Notes: generated from the sequence alone by a model not told the origin. DNA of 64,000 nucleotides from Microbacterium limosum (GCF_036324365.1 NZ_CP137080.1:2232001-2296000); one strand, 5' to 3'. Shown: positions 31,574 to 40,736, counted from the first letter of the stretch. Translations and numbers: made by a program.

Positions 31574-32059
31574 TCAGCGCTTGGAGTACTGCGGGGCCTT
31601 GCGGGCCTTCTTGAGACCGGCCTTCTTGCGCTCCTTCACGCGCGCGTCGCGCGAGAGGAAGCCGGCCTTCTTGAGCGTCGGGCGGTTGTGCTCCGCGTCG
31701 ATCTCGTTGAGGGCGCGGGCGATGCCCAGGCGCAGCGCGCCGGCCTGACCCGAGGGGCCACCGCCCGAGATGCGCGCGATGACGTCGTACGCGCCGGCGA
31801 GGCTCAGGACCGTGAAGGGGTCGTTGATCAGCTGCTGGTGCAGCTTGTTCGGGAAGTAGTCCTCGAGCGTGCGCCCGTTGACCGTGATGGTGCCCGAACC
31901 GGGAACGAGGCGCACGCGGGCGATGGCCTGCTTGCGGCGGCCCACGGCGGCGCCGGGCACCGAGAGCACGGGGCGCTCGGAGACGGCGGCAACGGCCTCG
32001 GCCGGCGTTTCGGTCGAGTAGTTCTGGGGGAGGTCGGTGTTTTCGGAGATCTTCGCCAC
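31574..32059 (-). CDS. rpsI: 30S ribosomal protein S9
   Basis: A 161-aa ribosomal protein. The N-terminal 35 residues are an actinobacterial acidic/Ala-rich extension; the conserved core begins [17 protein letters not shown] and includes [15 protein letters not shown] and [15 protein letters not shown], ending with the basic PQYSKR tail that reaches the P-site. GTG 32059 is the start, 26 bases after rplM. Normal length for the group. Confidence 0.98.
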   Translation of the reverse strand: MAKISENTDLPQNYSTETPAEAVAAVSERPVLSVPGAAVGRRKQAIARVRLVPGSGTITVNGRTLEDYFPNKLHQQLINDPFTVLSLAGAYDVIARISGGGPSGQAGALRLGIARALNEIDAEHNRPTLKKAGFLSRDARVKERKKAGLKKARKAPQYSKR

Positions 32060-32085
32060 GAGTGTGTCCTTAGTCTGGGCGGCGC

Positions 32086-32532
32086 TTACTGGGCGACCTG
32101 GTCGAAGGTGTAGGTCTGGGGCTGCTGCGCGGCGTGCGGGTGCTCGGCACCGGCGTACACCTTCAGCTTCGACAGCTGCTGGCGGCCCAGGCTGTTCTTG
32201 GGGAGCATGCCGCGCACCGCCTTCTCGACGGCGCGGACCGGGTTCTTCTCGAGGAGCTCGGCGTAGGAGACCGCCTTGAGACCGCCCGGGTAGCCCGAGT
32301 GACGGTAGGCCATCTTCTGCTGGAGCTTCTGGCCCGTCAGCGCGACCTTGCCGGCGTTGACGATGACGACGAAGTCGCCGGAGTCGATGTGGTTGGCGAA
32401 GGTCGCCTTGTGCTTGCCGCGAAGAAGGGCGGCGGCGTGGCTGGCGAGGCGACCGAGCACGACATCGGTCGCGTCGATGACGATCCAGTCACGCTGGACC
32501 TGCCCGGCCTTGGGGGTGAAAGTGCGCGTCAC
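32086..32532 (-). CDS. rplM: 50S ribosomal protein L13
   Basis: A 148-aa ribosomal protein with [55 protein letters not shown] and [23 protein letters not shown] 32532 gives the expected VTRTF-like N-terminus. It is first in the rplM-rpsI operon. The leader from the promoter to the start is about 135 nt and could carry an autoregulatory structure, but I cannot draw a convincing one. Confidence 0.98.
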   Translation of the reverse strand: MTRTFTPKAGQVQRDWIVIDATDVVLGRLASHAAALLRGKHKATFANHIDSGDFVVIVNAGKVALTGQKLQQKMAYRHSGYPGGLKAVSYAELLEKNPVRAVEKAVRGMLPKNSLGRQQLSKLKVYAGAEHPHAAQQPQTYTFDQVAQ

Positions 32533-32673
32533 AGTAGTGCTGCTTTCTTGAATCGAACGGAGGAGTTCGTGAATCCCGCTCCGGGGTGCTTCTCGGACGA
32601 CTGCCCGTGAAGACGCCAGTGGAGGGCTCACGTTCGCGGTACCGGCCAGCAGGGGCCCAGGCACCAAAGATCC

Positions 32674-32703
32674 AGACTAGTCGTTGCGGCGGGGTTTCGC
32701 CAA
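32674..32703 (-). promoter_or_regulatory. rplM-rpsI promoter
   Basis: On the minus strand TTGGCG (32703-32698) and TAGTCT (32679-32674) are spaced by 18 bases, about 140 bp before rplM. Confidence 0.6.
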
Positions 32704-32745
32704 CCGGCCGCCTGGCCGCCGCGCGCGGGAGACCGCCGACCCGCA

Positions 32746-32758
32746 TAACATCTACGCG
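32746..32758 (+). promoter_or_regulatory. -10 box of a leaderless promoter for the GH6 gene
   Basis: TAACAT (32746-32751), six bases, then GTG 32758. No Shine-Dalgarno sequence is present. Confidence 0.5.
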
Positions 32759-33771
32759 TGAGACCGCGACGCTTCGTGCGCCTTTCCCCCCGTGCCCGCT
32801 CCCGGCGTCGGCTGTGGTGGGTGATCGGCGGCGTCGTGGCGTTCGCCGTCGCGATCGTCGGCGTCGTCGCGACCGTCAAGGTCTCGCACGAGCTCGCCGC
32901 ATCGCCACCCGCGGTGGGGACGCGCATCGCCGTTCCCGTCGATTCGAAGGCGGCCCGCGCCGCGGCATCCACGTCCGACCCGGAGGAGAAGGCCGCCGCG
33001 CAATTCCTCGCCGCCCAGCCCACCGCATACTGGCTCACGCCGGAGGAGACGCCGCCCGGCTCCGCGGGGCAGCGCGTGCAGGACCTGATCGAGTCCAGCC
33101 GCGAGCAGGACGCCGCGCTCGTCCTCGTCGTCTACGGACTCCCGGAGCGCGACTGCGGCAACTTCTCCGCGGGTGGGCTCTCACCCGAGGCGTACACGGA
33201 ATGGATCGAGGAGATCGCGGGGCCGCTGCACGCGGCGGGCGATGTGCGCAAGATCGTCATCGTCGAGCCGGACTCCCTCGCCCTGGCGCCCGAGTGCGGC
33301 AATCTCGATCAGCGGCTTCCGGAACTGCGGATGGTCGTCGACCGCCTGGCGTCGACCAACACCTGGCTGTATCTCGACGGCGGACACTCCAACTGGCTTC
33401 CCGCGTCCGAGATGGCGGAACTGATCTCCGCGGTGGGCGCGCAGGACGCGGTGCGCGGATTCGCCACCAACGTCTCGAACTTCCAGGCGGATGCCGACGA
33501 GTTCGCGTACGCGCGCGAGCTCTCGTCGCTGCTGGGCGGCGCTCACGCCGTCATCGACAGTTCGCGCAACGGGGCGGGGCCCACCGGCGAGTGGTGCAAC
33601 CCGGCGGGGCGCCTCGTCGGCGAGGCGCCGGGGACCTTCGGGGACGAGGTCGTCGACACCAATCTGTGGATCAAGCCGCCCGGCGAGAGCGACGGCGAGT
33701 GCAACGGCGGGCCGCGCGCGGGACAGTGGTGGCCGGATGCCGCGAAGGAGCTGACCCGCGAGGCACGCTGA
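32758..33771 (+). CDS. Membrane-anchored glycoside hydrolase family 6 (cellulase/cellobiohydrolase-like)
   Basis: A 337-aa GH6 protein. A basic N-terminus and one helix (about residues 21-43) anchor it with the catalytic domain outside. GH6 landmarks: VVYGLPERDCGNFSAGG with the catalytic acid Asp, IVIVEPDSLALAPECGN, TWLYLDGGHSNWLP, SNFQ in FATNVSNFQADADEFAYA, DSSRNGAGPTGEWCNPAGR, and LWIKPPGESDGECNGG around the base. GH6 enzymes cleave beta-1,4-glucan with inversion. There is no carbohydrate-binding module, and it is anchored rather than secreted, which fits trimming of a self-made beta-glucan more than plant cellulose digestion. A processive GT2 is encoded 1.4 kb away. Confidence 0.92.
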   Translation: MRPRRFVRLSPRARSRRRLWWVIGGVVAFAVAIVGVVATVKVSHELAASPPAVGTRIAVPVDSKAARAAASTSDPEEKAAAQFLAAQPTAYWLTPEETPPGSAGQRVQDLIESSREQDAALVLVVYGLPERDCGNFSAGGLSPEAYTEWIEEIAGPLHAAGDVRKIVIVEPDSLALAPECGNLDQRLPELRMVVDRLASTNTWLYLDGGHSNWLPASEMAELISAVGAQDAVRGFATNVSNFQADADEFAYARELSSLLGGAHAVIDSSRNGAGPTGEWCNPAGRLVGEAPGTFGDEVVDTNLWIKPPGESDGECNGGPRAGQWWPDAAKELTREAR

Positions 33772-33914
33772 CAGATCGTCGGTCGCCTTCCAACGAGGAG
33801 CCGGAACCGCGCGCTACCACTGTGACGGATGTGGCAGAATGACGCTCGACCCAGACCGGGCCGGCTTCCCCAGGGCCGCGCTCGTCCACTTCCCGGGGCC
33901 GCGGGGGGGCAGCC

Positions 33915-34931
33915 ATGCCGGAGACTTCACAGCGCGAGACCGCCGTCATCGTCGAGGACGATCCGGATGTCCGTCACCTGCTCGTCGAGGTTCTCGAAGC
34001 GGCCGGGTTCTCGACGGTGTCCGTCGGCAACGGCATCGACGGCATCCGGGCGGTGCAGTCCTACCAGCCCCTGATCACGACGCTCGACGTGAACATGCCC
34101 GGCATCGACGGGATCGAGGCCGCGCGCCGCATCCGCGCCTCCAGCGACACCTACATCATCATGATCTCGGGACTCGAGGACGAGGCCGACGTGCTGATGG
34201 GCCTCGGGGCGGGGGCCGACGACTACATCACCAAGCCGTTCCGTCCACGGGAGTTCCGTGCGCGCATCGACGCGATGCTGCGTCGCCCGAGGGCGACGAT
34301 CACCTCCGCGCCCCCTCCCCGGCAGCAGGAGCGGTCGGGTCCGTCCTTCCCCGGGGCGCGCCCCGTCGCCCACGGGTGGGTGCCGGCGCCCGGCCACGGC
34401 GAGCAGCACCCGCCGGCCGCCTACCCCGTCGCGTACCCCGCCTACGGCGCCGCTCCGGTGACCTTCGCGCCCGCCATCGACGCGCCGGCGGCGCCCGAAT
34501 CGTCGCAGTCCGCCGCTCCCGCGCCTTCGACGGCGACGCCCGGCGCGGAGGTCGGACCCGTCGCCCCGACGGCGACCGAGACGCCGGCGATCTGGATGAC
34601 CCACCGCGGTCTCCAACTCAACCCCGAGTCGCGCATCGTGCTCCTCGACGGGGCCGAGGTGGAACTGACGCGCACGGAGTTCGAGCTTCTTGCGACCCTG
34701 CTCGAATCGCGCCGCCGCGTGCGGAGCAAGGCCGACCTCACGCTCGTGCTGCGCGGCGAGTCCTACGTCACGTCCTATTACGTCGGCGAGGCCGACAAGC
34801 GGGCCGTCGAGGCGCACATGACGAATCTGCGCCGCAAGCTCGGAGACAACCCCACAAGCCCCCGCTTCGTCGAGACGGTACGCGGCGTCGGATACCGGCT
34901 GACGGCCGAGTCCGAGGCGCCCGCCGTCTGA
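33915..34931 (+). CDS. OmpR-type response regulator with a long Pro/Ala linker
   Basis: A 338-aa regulator. The receiver domain (residues 10-123) has the acidic pair VEDDPD, the phosphoacceptor Asp58 in TLDVNMPG, and the Lys of TKPFRPREF. The winged-helix domain (about 225-335) has GAEVELTRTEFELLATLLES and the C-terminal RFVETVRGVGYRL. Between them is a 100-residue Pro/Ala/Ser-rich linker, very long compared with the usual 5-20. ATG 33915 sits after a G-run. No kinase is adjacent; the nearest are at 37743 and 47006. Likely controls neighbouring surface genes, by position only. Confidence 0.9.
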   Translation: MPETSQRETAVIVEDDPDVRHLLVEVLEAAGFSTVSVGNGIDGIRAVQSYQPLITTLDVNMPGIDGIEAARRIRASSDTYIIMISGLEDEADVLMGLGAGADDYITKPFRPREFRARIDAMLRRPRATITSAPPPRQQERSGPSFPGARPVAHGWVPAPGHGEQHPPAAYPVAYPAYGAAPVTFAPAIDAPAAPESSQSAAPAPSTATPGAEVGPVAPTATETPAIWMTHRGLQLNPESRIVLLDGAEVELTRTEFELLATLLESRRRVRSKADLTLVLRGESYVTSYYVGEADKRAVEAHMTNLRRKLGDNPTSPRFVETVRGVGYRLTAESEAPAV

Positions 34932-34965
34932 GCGACGCGACGACGCACGCGCACCGACCACGGCG

Positions 34966-34995
34966 AAGGGCCGGATGCCGTGGCATCCGGCCCTT
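34966..34995 (+). terminator. Terminator of the response regulator, built from an inverted GGATGCC pair
   Basis: A perfect 14-bp stem (34966-34979 with 34982-34995) around GT, with core GGATGCC/GGCATCC. It lies between the plus-strand regulator and the minus-strand glycosyltransferase and may serve both directions. The next 150 bp hold nothing else recognisable. Confidence 0.75.
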
Positions 34996-35144
34996 GATGA
35001 CGACTCCGGCGGTTCCCCCCAAGCCCCGATCGCGAAGCTTCCCCCTCCGCGCGATCGACGGCCCCGACGAGCGTCGTCATCCCGTATGGCCGCTGAGCGG
35101 CCGGACGATCCCCCTTCGCCCGGCCGCCTTCGGCCGCGTGCGCG

Positions 35145-36689
35145 TCATACCCGGTATCCGTACTGACGTCGCACGAGCTTGAAGAACATGAAGAGCGTCT
35201 GCACGACCGTCACGATCGCCAGCACCGGCCAACCGACCGCGAGGATCGCCGACTGCACCTCGGTGCCGAGCAGAGACCAGATCACGCCGATCGCGATGAC
35301 GACTCCGATGCCGACGAACAGCGGGGCCCAGTGCGCGAAGCCGCCGCCCTTCTCGGCCTTGGCCTGAGCCGCCCAGTTGTCCACCTTCTTGCGGGACAGG
35401 AAGCTCGTCCACGCGCGGAGGAAGTGGCTGATGCGCACCCACATGTAGAGCTCCGCGGGGATGCCGGTGGCGGCGAACAGGATGTCGCGCTTCGTCTTGT
35501 CCTGCATCGTCATCGCGACGCGCACGTTCAGCAGCACGGCGATGACGGGCGGGATGAGCCACAGCGGCGAGAAGACGAACGCCCCGATCGAGAGCGACCC
35601 GACGAGCAGGAAGATGAACGCGACACGCACGACGATGTTCGTGAGCATCGAGAAGTTCTCGAACCAGCGCAGACGCAGGTTGGGGTGGAAGGGCTGCCCT
35701 TTCGTGTCGCCGCGCTGACCGGGCCACATGAGCTCGATGGCGCCGTAGGTCCACTTGACCTGCTGCGCATCGAGCGCGCGGAGAGTCGTCATGCCGCCCA
35801 CGTCGGCGTGCGCGAACGGGCTGATCTTCGTGAGGTAGCCGGCGCTCTTGATCTGCAGCGACAGCAGCGAGTCCTCCACCTCGGAGTCGCGCACCCAGGG
35901 CGTGTTCTGGTGGTTCTCGCGCATCACATCGCGCAGGGCCTTCGTCGCGAAGATCGAGAACTGGCCACCCAGCACGGCCATGTTCCGCCCCCGCAGGAGG
36001 TTCTGCATGTTGAACGCCGCGAACTGCGTGCGCTGGCCGGCGATGAGGAACTGCGCGACCAGGCCCTTGATGGGGGCGTCGTCGATCGAGTAGATCGCCG
36101 AGATGCCGCCGATGCGGGAGTCCGCGAGGATCTCGCTCTCCAGGTATTCCACCGCCCTGTTGTCGGCGGTGGTGTCGCCGTCCACGCCGAGCAGGTAGTC
36201 GTAGCCCTCGACCAGCGAATAGCCGTAGTTGAGCGCACCGACCTTCTTGTCGGGGTTCTTGCCGATGTCGTGGATGAAGACCTCGGTGAACTGGTCGCCG
36301 AGCTCCGTCGTGATCTCGTGCGGACCGGCGAACTTCGACGCCTCGCGGACAGTTCCGTCGGAGGTGTTGTTGACGACGACGTGGATGACGTCCGGCACCC
36401 GCGTCTGACGGAGCAGCGACTCGAGGACGGCCGCGATCGACTCCTCCTCGTTGTAGGCGGGGATCACGCAGCCGATGGTGGAACGCGAGGTGGAGGTCGC
36501 CTCGAGCACCTCGGCGAAGTCGTCGGGGAAGTGCTGCGCGGGAACGGGCGCGGGCTCGGGTTCGATGGGAGCCACGACGCGGCGGCCGGCGCGCTCCATG
36601 GTGCCGGTGCCGGAGCGGGGGCGCGCGGGAGCGGCGCCGGGGCGGCTGACCCCCGGATACTGACCCTGTGCGGTGTGTGCCTCGTGCAC
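35145..36689 (-). CDS. Processive family 2 glycosyltransferase (cellulose/PNAG-synthase-like)
   Basis: A 514-aa membrane GT2. After a disordered Pro-rich 75 residues the GT-A domain shows CVIPAYNEEESIAAVLESLL, the DxD in LLGVDGDTTADN, the ED pair in DSEVEDSLLSLQIKSAGYL and a QxxxW-type motif QQVKWTYGAIELMWPGQ (QQVKW). Four hydrophobic segments follow at the C-terminus. This is the processive BcsA/PgaC/HasA arrangement, making a polymer of glucose or N-acetylglucosamine and passing it through the membrane. No PilZ domain is visible. GTG 36689 has AAGGGGG four bases upstream. With the GH6 and signalling genes it forms a plausible surface-polysaccharide locus; the polymer is not determinable. 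Confidence 0.85.
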   Translation of the reverse strand: MHEAHTAQGQYPGVSRPGAAPARPRSGTGTMERAGRRVVAPIEPEPAPVPAQHFPDDFAEVLEATSTSRSTIGCVIPAYNEEESIAAVLESLLRQTRVPDVIHVVVNNTSDGTVREASKFAGPHEITTELGDQFTEVFIHDIGKNPDKKVGALNYGYSLVEGYDYLLGVDGDTTADNRAVEYLESEILADSRIGGISAIYSIDDAPIKGLVAQFLIAGQRTQFAAFNMQNLLRGRNMAVLGGQFSIFATKALRDVMRENHQNTPWVRDSEVEDSLLSLQIKSAGYLTKISPFAHADVGGMTTLRALDAQQVKWTYGAIELMWPGQRGDTKGQPFHPNLRLRWFENFSMLTNIVVRVAFIFLLVGSLSIGAFVFSPLWLIPPVIAVLLNVRVAMTMQDKTKRDILFAATGIPAELYMWVRISHFLRAWTSFLSRKKVDNWAAQAKAEKGGGFAHWAPLFVGIGVVIAIGVIWSLLGTEVQSAILAVGWPVLAIVTVVQTLFMFFKLVRRQYGYRV

Positions 36690-36872
36690 GGTTCCCCCTT
36701 GCTGAGCGGGCCGAGCGGCCCGGAATGGCGGACGGACGACCCGGTTCGGGCTCCGGATCGTCCGCCTCGGGAAAGTGTGGCGAACGCACCGCAAGTTCGC
36801 GCCTCGCTCCCCGCATGGTTGGCGCAAGATTTGCGCAAGGAATGCTGAAGTCAGGTCCGACCAGGGGAAAAC

Positions 36873-36908
36873 AGAGAGGGGCGGATGCCTCGGCATCCGC
36901 CCCTCTCT
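36873..36908 (-). terminator. Terminator of the lipoprotein gene, built from an inverted GGATGCC pair
   Basis: A perfect 17-bp stem around a 2-base centre with core GGATGCC/GGCATCC, 7 bases after the stop of the minus-strand gene, followed on the minus strand by GTTTTCCCC. Confidence 0.85.
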
Positions 36909-36915
36909 GCATCGC

Positions 36916-37611
36916 TCACTCCTCGGCGAAGATCGCCACCGGCACCGACTGGTACACGGTCTGCTGCGAGAAGCTCGCATCGTCGTTCGCCGCGCCCTCC
37001 ACCCATACCGTCAGGGCGAAGTTGAGCGTGATCCCGATCGTGTCGGCTGGCAGCTGCTGGATGGGTGTCTCGGGGACGAGCAGGCCGCCCTGGAAGGTGT
37101 TCAGGAGAAGACCTCGATCGGAGCGCAGCGTGTCGGAGGGCACGAGGGTGCGGGGGTCTGCCATGAACTGGAACGGGGACGTCGACGAACCCGATTCCTG
37201 CGCCGTGGCCGACGTGATCGAGACCTGCGAGAGGTACACGCGACGCTTGTCGGTGAGGACGGCTCGCTCGCTCACGCGGTTGTCGACGGCATTGACCGCG
37301 AAGCCGAAGACCTTCTCGTCGTTCGGCGACCACTCCATGGTGCGCCGGGGATCGACGGCCCAGACATCCAGATCGATCTCCAGCTCGTCGCCGACGGAGC
37401 TGGAGAGGCTGACCGAGCCCTCGTAGCTGAACTCGGAGTCGAACGGGATCTCGGGCGTGGGCGACGAGGTCGGAGTCGCCACGGTCGCGGGCTCGTCGCC
37501 CGCGATCATCTCCCGCACCTGCGCACACCCCGAGGCGGCGAGGGCGGCGGCGAGGATCGCGGCGATCAGGGCGGCGCGCCGTGCGGGGCGCGGGAAGACG
37601 GACGAGACCAT
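36916..37611 (-). CDS. Putative lipoprotein of unknown function
   Basis: A 231-aa protein with a lipoprotein signal: basic PRPARRAALI, hydrophobic stretch and lipobox LAASGC near residue 29. A Thr/Pro/Ser linker (TVATPTSSPTPEIP) leads to a mostly beta domain with SYEGSVSLSSSVGDELEIDL, VWAVDPRRTMEWSPNDEKV and ITLNFALTVWVEG. I recognise no enzyme motif. Its own terminator and its position between the GT2 and the divergent histidine kinase suggest an envelope role in the same process, possibly as an assembly or sensory partner. Confidence 0.75.
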   Translation of the reverse strand: MVSSVFPRPARRAALIAAILAAALAASGCAQVREMIAGDEPATVATPTSSPTPEIPFDSEFSYEGSVSLSSSVGDELEIDLDVWAVDPRRTMEWSPNDEKVFGFAVNAVDNRVSERAVLTDKRRVYLSQVSITSATAQESGSSTSPFQFMADPRTLVPSDTLRSDRGLLLNTFQGGLLVPETPIQQLPADTIGITLNFALTVWVEGAANDDASFSQQTVYQSVPVAIFAEE

Positions 37612-37730
37612 GGGGACGAGGTCCTCTCGGGGTGCCGTGGGAGGCGAATGGGGAGGGCTGCGCGTGACGCGGTGTCGAGAACCGCTATCACATCTCGCGC
37701 CGGTGAGCGCGATCGTACCTCATCCTCCCA

Positions 37731-37743
37731 TAGGCTTTGCTCG
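37731..37743 (+). promoter_or_regulatory. -10 box of a leaderless promoter for the histidine kinase
   Basis: TAGGCT (37731-37736), six bases, then GTG 37743. No ribosome binding site is seen. Confidence 0.5.
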
Positions 37744-39539
37744 TGACCGTCGCGCCCGCAGACGCCCGCGACGACCCCCCTCCCGCCGGAGGTCCGGCCC
37801 CCGCATCCCGCCCCGAGGACCGAACGAGGACGATCATCAGCCCTTCCGCCGCGCAGCCGCCGACAGGAGAGATCGGCGTCCCCTCCTCCCGCACGCGCTC
37901 CGCGTGGCAGCTGCAGCTCATCCTCGGCCTCGGGATGCTGATCGTCGTCTTCGCCGTCCTGACGCTGCAACCGGAGATCCTCGCCACATGGACCTTCACC
38001 CTCGGGCTTGCGATCCTCATCCTGACGACCGCGGCGACGCTCACGATCCCCTGGCAGCGCCTACCTGCGGCGGCGCTCCTCTCCGTCCCGCTGATCGACA
38101 TCGTCGCCATCGCCCTCCTCGCCGCGGGTAACGACAGCGCCATCCGGACGCTGTGGGCCATCCCGATCATGTGGATCGCGTCGTTCTTCCGAGCCGCGGC
38201 GACCGTCGCCGCGCTCGCACTCGTGGGCATCGCCCTGTTCGCCACGGCCCCCGGCGGGAACCCCTTCGAGGTCGGACTCCTGCGGTTCCTGACGATCATG
38301 GTGGGCTTCACCCTCGTCGCCGTCGTCGCCGCGAACGCCGGGCAGCAGACGCGCGCCTTCAAGCGCCTCCTGCGCCGTCAGGCGTCGCGGCTGACGGACA
38401 CCCTCGCGCGCGTGCTCGCCCACGAGCAGCAGCTCTCGCTCGTCCTCAACTCGGTCGACGTGGGAATCGCCCGGCTCTCCCCGGCCGGCGACGTCACCTT
38501 CGCCAACGACTCCTATCGTGCGCTGTTCGAGCTGGACAAGACGGCCCCCGGCGCCCCCCACGCCGCAGTCCAGTATTCGGAGTTCCGTGGCTCGAGCATC
38601 CCCGCCGGTGCAGCCCCCCTGGCGAGGGCGGCCGCGGGCGAGGAGTTCCACGACCTGCGCACGTGGCTGTTCGACTCGCGTGGGGAGTGGCATGCGCTGT
38701 CCACGGATGCGAGGCGCCTGCGGGGCACACCCGACGAGGGAGACGGCGCGATCGTGATCGTGAAGGACATCACGACGATGCTGCAGGCCGAGCGCGCCCG
38801 CGACACGATCGCCAGCACCGTCTCGCACGAGCTCCGCAATCCCCTCACCGCCGTTCTCGGCTACGCCGACATGGCGCTCGACGACACCGACCTCCGCCCC
38901 GCCCCCCGCCGGCAGTTCGAGATGATCCAGGGCGCCGCCGAGCGCATGCAGCACCTGATCAACGACCTGCTGCGCGGCGCATCGGATGCCGCGGCGCTGC
39001 AGCCGGGACCGGCCGGGCACGAGACGTGCGACTTCGCGCGCGTCTGCCGCGAGTCGGTCACGTCCTTCGCGCCGTGGGCGGCCGAACGCGGCGTGAGCGT
39101 GACCGTGACGGGTCCGCACCCCCTCCCGGTGATCGGCGACGAGTTCCAGCTCCGGCAGGTCGTCGACAACCTCCTCAGCAACGCCATCAAGTACAGCCAC
39201 CGCAACGGTCGCGTGACGCTCTCCCTGCGGGTCGTGGAATCCGCCGCCGAACGCAGGATCGTGCTCGTGATCGCCGACGACGGGATCGGCATCGCGCCGG
39301 CCGACGTCGAGCGCATCTTCGATCCGTACTTCCGGGCGCAGGAGGCGAGCGACGGCGACGAGACGGGCACGGGCCTCGGCCTCTCGATCGTGCGCGACAT
39401 CGTGCGCGAGCACGGGGGCGACATCACCGTGCGATCGGAACCGGGCATCGGCACGGAGATGACGGTGCGCCTGCTGCCCGGCGACGACGCCGGAGAAGGA
39501 GCCCCGGGGGGCGCCGACGCCGCGGAGCACCGCTCATGA
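37743..39539 (+). CDS. PAS-containing membrane sensor histidine kinase
   Basis: A 598-aa kinase. After 55 Pro-rich residues there are about six membrane helices (residues 58-200), a coiled connector (FKRLLRRQASRLTDTLARVL), a PAS domain (VLNSVDVGIARLSPAGDVTF onward, about 235-345), then HisKA with ASTVSHELRNPLTAVLGYAD and an ATPase domain with VDNLLSNAIKYS, IADDGIGIAP and ETGTGLGLSIVRDIV. It autophosphorylates the His and passes phosphate to a regulator; the orphan regulator at 33915 is the closest candidate. Its stop overlaps the start of the GGDEF-like gene as ATGA. Confidence 0.93.
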   Translation: MTVAPADARDDPPPAGGPAPASRPEDRTRTIISPSAAQPPTGEIGVPSSRTRSAWQLQLILGLGMLIVVFAVLTLQPEILATWTFTLGLAILILTTAATLTIPWQRLPAAALLSVPLIDIVAIALLAAGNDSAIRTLWAIPIMWIASFFRAAATVAALALVGIALFATAPGGNPFEVGLLRFLTIMVGFTLVAVVAANAGQQTRAFKRLLRRQASRLTDTLARVLAHEQQLSLVLNSVDVGIARLSPAGDVTFANDSYRALFELDKTAPGAPHAAVQYSEFRGSSIPAGAAPLARAAAGEEFHDLRTWLFDSRGEWHALSTDARRLRGTPDEGDGAIVIVKDITTMLQAERARDTIASTVSHELRNPLTAVLGYADMALDDTDLRPAPRRQFEMIQGAAERMQHLINDLLRGASDAAALQPGPAGHETCDFARVCRESVTSFAPWAAERGVSVTVTGPHPLPVIGDEFQLRQVVDNLLSNAIKYSHRNGRVTLSLRVVESAAERRIVLVIADDGIGIAPADVERIFDPYFRAQEASDGDETGTGLGLSIVRDIVREHGGDITVRSEPGIGTEMTVRLLPGDDAGEGAPGGADAAEHRS

Positions 39540-40681
39540 TCCCGTACGACGCGATCACCTTCGGCACCGCTCAGATGAGCGTCGTCACCGTGTGCGCGAT
39601 CCTCGTGATCGGCCTCGGCTTCACGACGCGACCCTCCCGCGCCTACCTGCTCTGGGCCTTCGCGTTCCTCCTGGCCCTGCTGTCCTCGTACGCGAGCATC
39701 GCCGCGGAGCTGGACGAGCACAACGAGCCTCTCCGGGTCTTCGCGCTCGGCCTGCTGCTGGGAGTCCCCCCTCTCCTGTGGTCGGGACTGCGCGCCCAGC
39801 GGGATGTACGCGCCTACGGCTGGGTGGGGCCGCTCGCCGCCGTGGTCTTCGGCACGCTGCTCGCCGCCGCGTCCTCGGGAGAGCTCTACCCGATCGCCTT
39901 CCGCAGCGCGTTCCTGTGCTCCGGGGTCTTCGCGGCGCTCTGCGCGTGGGAGCTGCGGCTCGGGCGGCGGCGACGCTCCCGGTTCGCACTGCCGATGCTC
40001 ATCGCCTCCGTCGCCTACGCCGGGGTCGCGCTGATCGGGTTCTCGGCCGGCATCGTGGTGATCGTGTCCGGCATTACCGACGATCTAACGGCCACCCGCG
40101 CGCTGAACAACCTCGGCGTGATGGTCTACTCCATCTGCGTCACCGTGACGATCCTCACCCTTAGCAACGATCGGCGCGGGGCGGGGTCGATCTCGAGCGA
40201 CCCGCGATCCGTGCCGACCTTCTCCGCCGTGGCGTCCGACCGGCTCGAGCGCGCGCGTGCTCGGCGGGAGAGGTCCTGGAGCGTCGTGAGCCTGCGGTTC
40301 GACGATGTCGACGACATCCGAGACGCCGCCGGCGAAGCGGGGTTCCGCAGCATCCAGGCGCGTCTGTCGAATGGCTTCCTCGACCGTATCGGCGCCGACG
40401 CCGACCTCGCGCGAGGCGGAGACGGGGTGCTGGTCGCCCTCATCCCGGCCGCTCCCGCGTCCGTACGCCGCACTCTGCACGCGCTCCTCGACGACATCGC
40501 GGACACACGAGAGGATCTCCCCCTCAGCGTCCGCCTCACCGCGAGCGCCGGGCTCGTGGGTGTGGAGAGCGCGGGCTACGACCTGGAGGGCCTCGAGCGC
40601 GCCGCGCACGAGGCCCGGTGCAGCGCCTTCCAAGCCGGCGGCAACCGCGTCGCCGTCGCCGAGGCCGCCGTAGATCGCTGA
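39536..40681 (+). CDS. Membrane protein with a degenerate GGDEF domain
   Basis: A 381-aa protein with seven N-terminal hydrophobic segments (residues 1-205) and a C-terminal domain that follows the GGDEF fold: WSVVSLRFDDVDDIRDAAGE, LARGGDGVLVALIPAA where active enzymes have RxGGDEF, SASAGLV-like TASAGLVGVES, and ERAAHEARCSAFQAGGNRV. The catalytic Glu/Phe of GGDEF are Gly/Val, so diguanylate cyclase activity is unlikely; it may bind GTP or c-di-GMP or act by contact. Start and stop overlap with the histidine kinase means the two are made together. It probably modulates the same signal path. Confidence 0.75.
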   Translation: MIPYDAITFGTAQMSVVTVCAILVIGLGFTTRPSRAYLLWAFAFLLALLSSYASIAAELDEHNEPLRVFALGLLLGVPPLLWSGLRAQRDVRAYGWVGPLAAVVFGTLLAAASSGELYPIAFRSAFLCSGVFAALCAWELRLGRRRRSRFALPMLIASVAYAGVALIGFSAGIVVIVSGITDDLTATRALNNLGVMVYSICVTVTILTLSNDRRGAGSISSDPRSVPTFSAVASDRLERARARRERSWSVVSLRFDDVDDIRDAAGEAGFRSIQARLSNGFLDRIGADADLARGGDGVLVALIPAAPASVRRTLHALLDDIADTREDLPLSVRLTASAGLVGVESAGYDLEGLERAAHEARCSAFQAGGNRVAVAEAAVDR

Positions 40682-40682
40682 C

Positions 40683-40717
40683 GGGGTCGACCCTGCCCCC
40701 CGGCGCGGGTCGACCCC
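40683..40717. terminator. Bidirectional terminator between convergent genes
   Basis: Perfect 11-bp arms GGGGTCGACCC/GGGTCGACCCC around a 13-base loop, directly after the GGDEF-like gene stop and before the end of the minus-strand stress protein gene. Confidence 0.65.
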
Positions 40718-40736
40718 GCCCGACCCCCGTAGACGG

